64,000 bases of DNA from Branchiostoma floridae (lineage: Eukaryota; Chordata; Leptocardii; Amphioxiformes; Branchiostomatidae). The translations under genes were made by a program, and so were the position numbers. Shown one piece after another: positions 45,401 through 55,951 of the stretch (position 1 is the stretch's first letter; each line of letters begins with the position of its first letter). The notes under the pieces were generated by a model. The model was not told the DNA's origin. It saw nothing but the letters and a program-made list of their open reading frames with translations, and searched no databases. The DNA lies in NCBI RefSeq assembly GCF_000003815.2, contig NC_049982.1, forward strand, positions 7,979,849 to 8,043,848, given 5' to 3'.

Positions 45401-46882
45401 GGAGATTTATCGATGGTTTTGAGTACTTTATAATTACCTAACTGGTAACAGTCGGAACACACATACGTGAATCCATTGTAATATCTGAAACAATTGAAAG
45501 TAGCAGCTGGGAAAGTGTGATGAATGATTGAACACAGACACTCGACAGCTGTATGACAACAGTGACAAATTCGGCAATCGATACATTAATACTAGTCTTT
45601 TCTAGAATATAATTCTGAAAATATACGGAGGTAAATGTAATATTAAAATATACAAGTTAAGTTAAACGCTTCGGCCTGTTACAATTATACATTTTCTCAT
45701 TTGAAGAGCGTTACATAGGTATTGCCTTAGGTATGTAAATATGGAGTCTGAAGTCGTAACCTAAGAGTATTGAAAATATTTGTTTTTGTATTGCGTCTAC
45801 TAGATTGAAAATGTTTGTTTCTGTAATGTGTGCACTAGATTTACATACGGTATCGACTACAGTATAGGCGGGACATACCAATAGAAAATGATTGTCATTT
45901 TCAATTTTTTTAAGATTTGGAGCCATAAAATGGCTACCTGTAGATTCCTTAAACAAACCCCAATCAGAATTCACATCATCAATCATTACGCGTATGTTTG
46001 AGTTGGCAGACGTATATTAAAACTAGAGATGGTCTGATTGCTTTTTTTCTAAATTTAGATAACTGCGCTTGGATCTCACTATGGATCGGAATTGATCACC
46101 CGTAATAGTCCATAAGACGGTGGTATTTCTAGCTGTTTATAGTTGTCCTTTGTAGATCTCAATTCCAAAACGTACCATATCTTATCTCAAACAGTTCCGT
46201 TTTGCACTGATTAAAGGGGAATACATTTTACACAGTTCAAATCACAAGCTTACCTTCGGCGAGGGAGACGATGTCGCTTGTACGTTCCAGCTGCATTTTG
46301 CTTTTCCGCACATTTTCTATGTGACCTTCAACTTCTTGAAGACGATCCACCAATTTCATATCATGAAAACGTGGAATAAGCCCCAAAAGGTCATGCCAAC
46401 GCCTGCAAAAATCAATCCCTTCTATATTATTCTAATAATTTCTGTATCAGTATCTATATATCTAATCGCTGTTCGGCGTAACACACCAGCTTCGCAGGCG
46501 CCCGGCGCGTCATGATCAGCAGCTGGTTATATTACACCGAACGACCCGACAAGTTTTCACAATTCCCACCGAAAACAAGTGTGTATGGTCTCGACCAAGA
46601 ATATTCATATGGAGGAGGGATTTAGGCAAAATGTTGAATGTAATAAAACCTATATGCGAAAAAAAATGAAACAGAGGCATGCATATACTGAATCAAAAAC
46701 AGATAGATAAATTGAACATTAGGTGATAGATATCAAAATGAAACTTACAGCTGATTAAAGACGTAAACAGTAGCGACTGCATTTGTGTTATTTGCAGCTC
46801 CACACGACGTCTGTTGGCCACAAGTCTGGACAAAGATACATAGAGCCAAAACGACACACACATGTCTGTACGAACCCGCCAT
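36485..46882 (-). CDS. G4: secreted coiled-coil / short-collagen / F5/8C protein (complete)
   Basis: Exons 46,882-46,749; 46,402-46,254; 40,024-39,897; 39,730-39,533; 37,494-37,345; 36,960-36,827; 36,503-36,485 encode 303 residues. Signal peptide 1-22, NNT sequon at 31, a short charged helix to 94, collagen 95-137 (GRDGRDGRDGVPGPPGPAGG, then CGGCERQSCPCPQ with extra Cys), discoidin 138-303 ending EVLGQDCTGD. The head is almost identical to the G0 head (one V to I change noted), but the tail is closest to G3. The 6.2-kb intron between head and collagen carries a G/C-rich TIR element, a Harbinger-like element and a LINE fragment. The joining of head to tail is inferred from phase, order and the G0 parallel; no other 5' exon for this tail is visible. 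Confidence 0.7.
37719..39127. mobile_element. 1.4-kb element with internal 362-bp tandem duplication
   Basis: Ends TACCTCCATGAAAT and ATTTCATGGAGGTA are inverted. Within it the unit starting TACCTCCATG at 37,719 repeats at 38,081. It includes the ACGGCTGGATGGATTGG motif also found in the 12,943 foldback. No transposase frame. It lies in the G4 intron. Confidence 0.55.
40251..41370. mobile_element. TIR element with poly-C/poly-G ends
   Basis: Left end CGGTGTGACAGCGATTTCGC then a C run; right end a G run then GCGAGATCGCTGTCACACC. The subterminal regions repeat TAGCGTTTTCGCCCC in both orientations. The paralogous G3 intron (about 28,358) continues without it after GGAAAACAGT. The target duplication is not clear. 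No coding frame recognised. Confidence 0.65.
41371..41969. other. Intron DNA of G4 without recognised gene
   Basis: Contains a stretch (about 41,750-41,870) resembling the right part of the 0.9-kb octamer element (GGCCCAAAATC, GACCACC). Nothing else is supported. Confidence 0.4.
42190..44162. mobile_element. Harbinger-like TIR element with TTA target duplication
   Basis: TIRs AGGTGGGTTTACACCTGCGT and (inverted) AGGTGAGTTTACACCTGCGT are bounded by TTA on both sides (42,187-42,189; 44,163-44,165). The left duplicate keeps a single TTA at 7,954-7,956. A three-base TTA/TAA target fits PIF/Harbinger elements. There is no transposase frame; the interior carries a LINE fragment and a CpG-rich GCGTAC-type stretch (43,650-44,080). 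Confidence 0.75.
43190..43622 (+). pseudogene. LINE fragment: C-terminal reverse transcriptase region and 3' tail
   Basis: One frame reads VCPFCPELIEDEYHFMVVCP followed by KYSDIRN, the CxxC...H...C zinc-knuckle-like end of non-LTR retrotransposon polyproteins, and stops near 43,485. The 3' UTR ends with TGCAATAAAGTTATATAC. It is nested inside the Harbinger-like element and 5' truncated. Confidence 0.75.
45711..45986 (-). pseudogene. LINE remnant, right duplicate
   Basis: Counterpart of 10,395-10,640, again with IENDNHFLLVCPAYTV. Lies in the G4 head-tail intron. Confidence 0.5.
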
Positions 46883-47684
46883 GCCGCGGCTAAAATGTTT
46901 ACTGGGCACAATAGCCTTTATTCTATAGCCCACAGACTCATTATGTAAATACCTGCAGGATCAAAGAAGCGAAAAAAAAACATCACCCATTGAAGACCAC
47001 TCGCTGTTACCGCCCCCTAATAAAGAACACGCGAATGACTTTTTTAAATACCAAGGATTTTGCTTTGAGAATTGCGTAACTGGTCACAGTCGGTCTCTTT
47101 TGAATCCCTTTGGGTTCTTCTCAAATGTAAATATTGTAAAAGGATAGGTGAAACATAGTAGCCTAGGTATCATCTGATTTCTACCAGGATTCTTACTTTC
47201 GCTGCCCTGAAAAAAAATTGCAGTGCCGGGAGTATAAGGAGCCCGGTGAGTAACGTATGTTTGGGATATTCAACAATATATAGTTGGTACCCATAGGCGC
47301 ATGATGGGCTTGGAAACAAACCTGGTTTGAACAATACGCGAAACCAAACAAGAAGGGCGCATTATATTTCTTGGGCCCCAAGCTGCTTTCCTTGGTACTG
47401 AAGCACAACTTCCGGTTTTCTATCTCGTGTTATAAACTAGTTACGGTCGAGAAAGTTGGGTATAAGATAGCTCTTGTGCTCAGGAATAAGTTTGGGTCCC
47501 CTAGCGGCTAGTTTTGGAATAGAAGGGGCACGTTTGCAACTTCTAGAGTGGATAACTGAAGAGGGGAACCATATAATTTTTTGGTATGTAGGTACCTTAG
47601 ACAATGTTGCACGAAATAAAACACTAATCATGTCAAATTGAAGTAATTTTGCATAATTAATGAAAACATTCTACCGTATCAGTT

Positions 47685-47704
47685 TATATATATATATATA
47701 TATA

Positions 47705-47745
<41 letters not shown>
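47685..47745. repeat. (AT)n microsatellite
   Basis: Interrupted AT dinucleotide run; the left duplicate has the matching tract at 13,506-13,557. Confidence 0.9.
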
Positions 47746-47748
<3 letters not shown>

Positions 47749-48518
47749 TTGTCTTGGACATGGTATGGTCTTGACATTTGGGTGGTAGAAAGCTTTTAGG
47801 GCCATGACAAGTTGGGTCAAGATTCAGCCTCCTAACATTTAATTTTGGAACTGCAGGGGCGTTTTTGTTATGACATTCTAAACAGGATAACTGCAGAGAG
47901 GTAGGACAGATTCCCATCATTTAGGCATGCAGGTAGCCTAGACAAAGATGTTCATAATGATTTACATGTTATGCAAATGATGACTTAATTTTTGGTGATT
48001 AATGAGGAAATTCTATAATTCCATTGTTTTCAATAACTGGACTTCAATAAATGTAACGTATCTAAATTATCATAGGTGTAACATAGGCTGATACCAATAT
48101 GCAAATGTAGACCTGTTTTTCATAATATATGCAAAAAAGTCAAAACCGCTTTATGATTGATGATGGGAATTTTATACTTGTGACATGCGTATGTTGTCAA
48201 TGATGAACATCACCATGCAACTATCATGTAAATGGGTAATTCATTTGCATAAGATTTTTAAAAGCTCGTAATTTTTCCTGGAGGTATGATGTCATCGAAC
48301 TCTAGTTTGATAAGGTAACTACAGAACATTGAGTATCTTAAACAGCGAACGCTGGAGTCTAGTTCATTCCAATGACTTACGCAGTGCGGGACAAAGGATT
48401 TACTAAGTCTATCAGTTAAATATCTAGAAAGACTGAAATTGAGTTTGATTTATTTCTCCAGGGGGAAGTCGAGAAGATACTCCCGTGTTAGGCCATTGAC
48501 TAGTTTATAGAATAACAA

Positions 48519-49437
48519 CTAGAGTTCCACGACCCCATACCTTCGCCAAATGACTTTAACCTTTACAACTAGTGTTTGAATTGTGCAAATAAGATCCTAA
48601 TTTGTATAAATAGTATTCGTTAATCATCTCTTCAATCCAGTTACACAATATGTTAAGAAAGAATGGTTTAACCGCATTTTCTGATACTTAATGCAAATGA
48701 GGTCCTCATTTGTATGCAAATGATGTCCCCATTTGCATAATAGAGATCAATGATGTTCACCTGTTCATAACTCCCAAATGCCCCAAGTAAGAAATTCCTG
48801 TCATTTACCACAATAGGATTATAGCATTTTCTCATTGATTATGCTAATTGGGTCTTCATTTGCATAATGCTCATCTATCAATATCTTCTTCTCTTACTCA
48901 TTTACCAAAGTTACCAATGTTGCAATAGTCCTATAATGGAACGGAGCGGGTTTAGACGATTTCCTCATCAATTATGCAAATAAGATTTCAATTTGCATAA
49001 TAAATAGTTAACTATATGAAGCATCACTTGAGCTATCTACATACCAAAAATTGTGACGATCCGTTAATCCCTTCTTGAGTTATTCCCTTTAAAAATCTGA
49101 CACTATCCGGCCCCTGCAGTTCCAAAACAAGCCGCTAGGGGACCCAAAACTACACCACTTACTCTCTACCCCAAGAGCTATCTACCACTCAAAAATCATG
49201 ACCACAGCATATCCAAAACTCGAGATATCAAACGCGGAAGTTAAACTGCAGTACCATAACAAGCCACTAGGGAGCCCAAAATCTAATCATTTTTAGGTAT
49301 CTTCAAGACCTACCCACATACCAAATATCAATACAATCCATCCAGGGGTTCTTGAGTTATGCTGGTCTTCTACACACACAAACACACACACACACACACA
49401 CAAACGCTACCCAAAATATAACCTTCTCGGCGAAGGT
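48519..49437. mobile_element. 0.9-kb octamer-palindrome repeat element, copy c
   Basis: Duplicate of the copy at 14,332-15,246, with the same ends and a slightly longer (CA)n tract. Confidence 0.75.
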
Positions 49438-49905
49438 AATATTGGCAAGGAACATTTGTCTGAACACAGACTGCTGTTTATCAACTGCTGACGTATGCAC
49501 AGGTGGCATTGAACATTGGGCTGCTCCTGCCGCTGGGGCCGGAAATAACGAGGAACAAGTTGAACGTTCTTGCTGGAAAGCGAGACGGTGTGCAGATGGA
49601 ACGGTTCAACCCATAACTACAGAATATGTACGCACATTTGAAATACGACGGTAACAGGAAGAGTCACGGTTGGATTACTGGAATGTCTTTTATTAAGTCA
49701 AATACACAGTTTATAGCAAGCTGACATCAGTTGGTGGACGTCATTGCCTGCAGATGTCACGTTATCAGCGTCGCAAGATACGAAAACATTGATGGAGGGG
49801 GTGGTGGGGGTGTCAGGTGTATCTTACATCTGTACTCCCGCAGTCATTTTAAGGTGTACAGAAATGTTGAAATTAAAGAGTCCATATGTATGTGGAACAG
49901 TCTGC

Positions 49906-49911
49906 TTTATT
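49906..49911 (-). terminator. Poly(A) signal of G5
   Basis: AATAAA on the minus strand; duplicate of the G1 signal at 15,694. Confidence 0.55.
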
Positions 49912-50576
49912 TCTGGCTATAAATGCCTGATAGGTTCTGAGTGCACAAATAAAGTAGCTACATTTGTATCTCATCATCTCCTTGTTTGCATGCATTAGTC
50001 ATAATTTCTCCACGACTAAAGACAGTGTAGTAACTAGGAACAGACAGCAACACCAGAATATAAAAACAAGGAATGTAGTCATCCTTCTTTACATCATGAA
50101 GCCTTTGACATCTTCATCAAGCCAGTACAAAGTACACACCGGCTACACTACAAAAGTGTACTGCTGTAATCACCAAGACATGATTATTGATATGGAATTG
50201 GCTGAATATTATTGTCACAAGCTTGAAATGGGTAAACCTAGAGACCTGAAGTAACTATTGCCTATTGGTGGAGCCATGACTCATTACATGCTACTTCTAA
50301 ACCCAGCTAAGTCACCTCAAATAATGCAAACAAACACCAAGACAAACAGACCTAAAACAACGTCTCCATTTTTACTTAGATGATTAGCTATTAAAGATAA
50401 AAAAACAACAATGTAAAGAAGGTACATCATTCTATTTTCTGTGTACAAAAAACTAATTCCATGTACAAAAGGACTGGTGCATTCAAAGAGGAAAGAATCA
50501 CTGTCTGCTGAACTGGCAGTTTTGTTAGTGAAAAAATAAACATTTCGACATTCAATTACAACATTGTAGCACAAAC

Positions 50577-53500
50577 CTTCCCTGCTTGAAAACATCTTCC
50601 TGGGAGGTGCATATGTCGTTGCACGTCTGACCGTCCCCGAAACGACTACAATCCCGACGGATGGCGAAGATGTATGCTCCTCGGTCGGTGACCGCTGTAC
50701 AGATGCTCTGTGCCAGCATATCACGGTAGTTGTGGTCTGGTTGAGGAAACGTAGAGAAAATGTGGAAGGTGCAAATATAGACAGTAAATCATTCAATATC
50801 CATTCAAAGTGTGGAATATCCATAAGCATGGCAACTTAAGCGTGTAGATGGAACAGTACAACACATGTACTGAAAATGATTTTGACTACCTACTCCTAGC
50901 CTGTTTGCTACATGTATACATGTATACACCTATATCTGAAGTATTTACAAAGCAGCACAAATGTTGAAGTGTATATAGACCATGATGCTGTGAACGAGAG
51001 CAGGACGCATATGTGGTTACAAATTTAAATATGCAACTTACTCGATCCATTTACTCCAGGTGGTCCGGGTGGGCCCTCTGGTCCAGGAGGACCCTAGGGA
51101 CATTTGTGATTAGCTGTAATTTTTCTTTCTTCAAAAAACTCTACATTTACAAATATGTCAGAGAGCACTAGTTGATTTATACGGCAGATGATGATGGCGA
51201 TGCATGGGTCATGCATGTGCTGCTCAAAGTTTGCCAAAATGTGACGCCAAAACAAACTACAGAATTTCAGACCTTCTTAAGAGCTGTTTTTGACAATATA
51301 GATTTTATATTCAATTTTTGCTTCTTGGATTTGGAAACCACAATGGCAACGGGTCACAATGATCATAAAACAACTCCGCCCAATGTTCAATAATACACAA
51401 ACCTATGATTAAAATTATGTTTTTTACAGAACGCTTACACAAAAATGTCCTACCTGTTCGCAAGACGGCTCCCCACACCCTCCACATCCGCACGGAGGCC
51501 CGGGCGGCCCGGGAACACCATCACGGCCGTCCCGCCCGTCTCGTCCGGCCGGTCCTTCAGGACAGCGGAAGGGACCTGCTAAATTTGAATATCTACACTG
51601 TTTATCATTAGCGACAAAAGGATATTGATGAAAGTGCGTTTCATGTCGCCACTTTTTAACAAAATGAAAGTACAAATGTACGTACGGAGACCTGAGGGTC
51701 TACGTCGACGAGCAATTAAACTTAACGAAAACGTAACATAAAAATTTTCCGATACTGCAATAGAAAACGTAACACAACACAACAACTATATATCGTGAAT
51801 TTGACACAAGACGTATGTCAAGTACAGTGCAAGTGTGCTGACAGTGCAAGCTTCGAGTCTAAGAACGCGAAAATTGTGAATAATGACAAAAAGAAATGTT
51901 ACATAAACACGCACTTTCAACGGAATCGTTGGATCGCCTGTACCTCCGCAAGGTGGCGTTGTGTTCAGGGACACCGTCAACTTGGTTCGACTTTATAAAA
52001 AAAAGCAGATTTAGGCTTTTTGTTTAGCTGCTTGTCTTGGCTCTTGAATGTTCCTAATTGCTATAACATCTCAAGAAGGCAATAAAACAGGGAACCATTG
52101 GCCTAAACATTTGCCGCAAACCACGTTACATCCGCTGTATGTTGATAGCATTTCAGACACACAAGAACACTAGAAAGGCCGACATTTGCTTGAGAGCAAA
52201 TACAGCATATTTCAGCCATCTCCCTCCCCATGCAACAGTAGACAGTTCTAAAATCACCCATGTGTGAAAACGGAACACTTCTGCTTAAAAATCACTTTTA
52301 CTAAGCACAGTTTAGTCCAAAAAGGAATCTTAAAGAAATACCCCGTGCAAGAATGGACTCTTTCAGTGCACCCCATTGGAGCTTTCACAATAGACCAGTC
52401 TAGAAATGCTCCCGCTGAAAACATGGCCTTTGAATCAGAAACCCAGTCCAAAATTAGACTCAGCAAAAGAGTCCCCCCGTGCATGAAAAGGTAAAATAGA
52501 CCAGTCTAAAAACACTTCAATCTGCTAAAAATAAAATTTTGAATCATCACCCATCCATCCTGAATTTGAAAAAATCCCCCTCCGTCCAAGAATGGACACT
52601 TCCTGTGATACCCCTATGTAAAATGGACCAGTGCAAAAATACATCCTCTAAAATAGGACTTTGACATAGTCATGAAGTCCAAAAATTATTCCTTTTGTAA
52701 GAATGCCCCCCTCCGTGCAAGAATGGACTATTCCATCATATCCCATGTAAAATTGCAAAATAGACCAGTCCAAAAATACTCCCACTAAAAGACTTTACAT
52801 AATCATTGGTCCAAATATGAATTTAAAAATAAAAATTAACCCCTCCGTGCAGGAATGGACTCTTCCAGATATATACAGGCTCGCTGATTGGCTGCCGTAA
52901 CCTACTCAGAATATTAAATCAGCCTACACGAATGGTTGCCAAATAGGTCTTGTATAGACATGTACACGTGCAGTCTGCAGGTGGAGGGTCAACGACCTTG
53001 AGGTCATTGACCTCTCTGGCCATTTGAAAATGACCACAAAATCCCAAAATATATCATTTTGAAGTGATTTATGCCAAAAATTATACATAGGTCATTTGGA
53101 TAAATATCAAGAGCACCCCTTTACCAAATTTCAGGTCATTTGGTTGTGAAACGGGGGTACAGGAGCCAAAAATGTCCTATTTTTGACAAAAAATGGCCAA
53201 AAAATCGCAAAATTAAGCATTTTGTTGTACTGTATGCCCAATTGTTGTTGAATCCATGTGCGCATATGTAAAGGGCACTCCTATACAAAAATTTAGGTCA
53301 TTTGGTTGTGAAACGAGGGTACAGGAGCCAAAAATGTCCTTTTTTGTAAAAAAAATGACCAAAAGTCACAAAATTAAGCAATTTCTTGTACCATATGCCA
53401 AAACTGTTATTGAATCTATGTGGGCATATTATTAAAGCATCTCTTTACCAAATTTTAGGTCATTCGACTGTAATACCAGGGTACAGGGAGCCAAAATATA

Positions 53501-54375
53501 CATAAAAATTGCCAAAAACCTCAATAAAATCATTTTAAAGGCAGATATGAAAAAAATGAAAAAAACGTCTAAGGGTATTAGCCCACTCTACCTTTGTGCG
53601 AAATTTCAGGTCATTCGGTCCAGGAACGACAGAGATAACGTGTTCCGAAGATTTGACAGGAGAAAGAAGAAAGAAGAAACATTACGAATACAATATATTT
53701 CACCATACCTATGGTATGGCTGAAATATAAAAATCTCTATTTTCTTCTAACTACAGACCTAATGCCGAGATGTTAAGGCTAAGAAGCCAGTGTTGTTATG
53801 GGGTTAACAGGGGCATATTCACGGTTCATTGAACTTACAGCCATGTACTGTCAGATTTTACTTGCGTGTTGTAGCAAGCCACTGGCAAAAAATACCTCTC
53901 GAAAGTTGTGTTCCTCAGCATGCCCGAGTTGGACCTTGGTTTCCAGCACAGCCAGTCTCTCCCTCAAAGCCGCCCCGTCAGCTTTCTCCTTCTGTAACTC
54001 CGCACGTTCGCTGTCTAGTTGAGTCTTCAGGGACGACAGTTGGATTTTCAGGGCCGTTATTTCCTCCTTGTGCGAGAACGCTTCCTCCTTGTCTCCAGTA
54101 GCGGCGCTTTACTTGATCTCCATGGCCAAGGTACGATCCTTCAGCGTCAGGATCTGATCTTTCAGTTGAGACACTTCTTGGGAGCAGTGAGACACGTCTT
54201 GCGAGGACTTCTCACGGACATGCTTAACTTCGTGAGCGAGGAAGACGAGGGCCGCCACCACCAGCACCCCCGCTCCGGCCGCCACGGCCACCGTCACCGG
54301 TCGGGCCGCGCCGGATCGGTCTCGGCGGGCCCGGCCGGCAACTTCGCTTACGTGAAGAAGCTTCTCAGAGCTCAT
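50577..54375 (-). pseudogene. G5: broken copy of G1 (nonsense in coiled coil, last exon deleted)
   Basis: Exons 54,375-53,896; 51,990-51,915; 51,575-51,454; 51,093-51,042; 50,736-50,577. In the head a CAA to TAA change (54,109-54,111, against Gln in G1) stops translation just after MEIK. The last tail exon is absent because about 1.03 kb present in G1 is missing, so the Cys-rich domain would run into intron (GRFVLQCCN, stop). A Helentron-like element sits in the first intron. The two collagen exons are separate (GEPSCEQ, then GPPGPEGPPGPPGVNGS), as in G7, which is probably the ancestral state. Translation could give only a membrane stub. Confidence 0.8.
52170..53729 (-). mobile_element. Helentron-like element, right copy, with empty site
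   Basis: On the minus strand it starts TATATTTCAGCCATACC and ends GTCGGCCTTTCTAG after a hairpin (ATTTGCTCTCAAGCAAAT). ATGGCTGAAATAT before the hairpin is the inverse of the 5' end. The left duplicate at about 18,579 is uninterrupted (minus strand GAGATTTTGTTC), which places the insertion between two T, as for Helentrons. No coding frame. Confidence 0.65.
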
Positions 54376-54780
54376 CGTCAGCTTGTGTCGACAACAGACT
54401 AACAGAGAGAGGACAAATCTATAACGTCCCTTTCTGTTGCCCGAGAGCACTTCCACCCTTCAACAGTCGGGACTTGAAGTAAGAAAATATACCCTGTAAG
54501 AAGAATGCGTAATTTACAGCAACGTTAACGTTTCAGAGTACAGAAGCATTGATTGGTTGAGGTGTACAAGTGGTGTGATCTCCCAACAATGCCACCTTTG
54601 CACTTGACGTCACAACGTCAACACGGCAGCAGTTGGTAAACAGCTGTGTCTTTTGTTCAGACGAATGTTCCACACCAACAGTCCGAAAGGAAGGAACGGG
54701 GAAACGTAACCTTTTCTTTTCCGTGAAACAAAGTGAGAAAGTGTTTGTTTTGTAAAGAGCTGGTGTAGTCGCTCTCATGG
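54376..54780 (-). promoter_or_regulatory. G5 upstream region
   Basis: Duplicate of the G1 upstream flank, with the CCAAT box (complement of ATTGG at 54,552-54,556), the TATA-like string near 54,415 and the CRE intact. Confidence 0.4.
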
Positions 54781-54953
54781 TCATTCACATCGACCCTACA
54801 TATAAAAACATGAAACTCCGTTGTTCATTTTTTTAGTTAACCGCTTCGGAATGATGATGTGATGTAAACATAATAGACAATGCGTTTATGTAAAACTGCA
54901 GCTGTACAGAAATGTTGCAATAAAAGAGTCTATATGTATGTGAAACAGTATGC

Positions 54954-54959
54954 TTTATT
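54954..54959 (-). terminator. Poly(A) signal of G6
   Basis: AATAAA on the minus strand about 1 kb past the G6 stop; the hAT element lengthens this 3' UTR by 0.43 kb. Confidence 0.6.
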
Positions 54960-55454
54960 TCTGACTTTAAATGCCTGATAGGCTCTGAGTACACAAATGA
55001 AGTAGAGACATTTGTATTTTATCATCTCCTTGTTTGCATATATTAGTCAAAATATCTCCACGACTAAAGACAGTGTAGTAATTAAGGACAGCAACACCAG
55101 CATACAAAAACAATGAATTTTGTAATCCTTCTTAACATCACGAAGTCATTGACATCTTTATCAAGCCAGTACACAGATCACATGGCTACAATATAAATGT
55201 GTAATGCTGTGCAGCTGTAATCACCAGGACACGGTAAATTAGCTGTACGTTGTTCTCACAACTACAGACCTGAAGTAACTGTTGGTAGAGGAACTTCCTT
55301 CTTGGCTTTTCTCATTAAATCAATTATCATTAAAGAAAATTCAATGATAGAATCATTACGTGCCACTTCTGAATTTCTTGTAAATAGAGTTAAATTAGAG
55401 TAAAAGAAGAAAACTGGTGTTTCACTTCAAACTACGAAGCAGATACATGTACAT

Positions 55455-55888
55455 TAGGGCTGGGTATCGGTATAGTGTACCGGTACAAAACCGGTTTTTC
55501 TTATTGGACCGGTCCAGAAAAAACGGACCTGAAAAAATTAGGTGGACCGGATGTTGGACCGATTAGAAAATTAACAGATTATTTTATCAGGCATTCACAC
55601 GTTTTGGCGCTTGCAGGTGGAAGAAAATAACAAGAGTGAAGTAGAATAGAGTTTATAGTAAATTTCTACCACGTTTTACAGCCAATCGTACAGGTGCAGT
55701 AAGCGTTGAAGGATTTTAAAACGCTAGTGTAAGTCTAATACTCCACCAAATAGATCTCTTTGTAGTGAAATGGACCATTGGTATGAGTCATACTGCATCA
55801 GGTCCAGGTTCAGGTCCGGACCTGGACCTAATCCTTTGGACCTGAACCGGACCTGGACCTGAATTTTCTGTACCGGTACCCAGCCCTA
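55455..55888. mobile_element. hAT-type MITE, 434 bp, in the G6 3' UTR
   Basis: TAGGGCTGGGTATCGGTA at the left and its near-complement at the right are bounded by ATGTACAT on both sides (55,447-55,454; 55,889-55,896), an 8-bp target duplication as in hAT elements. The paralogous G2 3' UTR near 20,250 has the single ATGTACAT. The interior is rich in GGACCT/AGGTCC. No transposase. Confidence 0.9.
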
Positions 55889-55951
55889 ATGTACATGTAT
55901 CCTGTTATGTGCAAATCTGTGCTTTGGAAATCTCCAGTCTTCATGCTGCGT

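Larger units (their letters stand above)
41970..55440. repeat. Segmental duplication, right copy
   Basis: Pairs with 7,730-20,240. Right-only features: a Harbinger-like element (42,190-44,162) and a Helentron-like element (52,170-53,729). Right-only losses: about 1.03 kb matching 16,217-17,242 of the left copy, which removes the last exon of the Cys-rich tail. Base differences outside these events look rare by eye. Identity was not computed. Confidence 0.85.
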
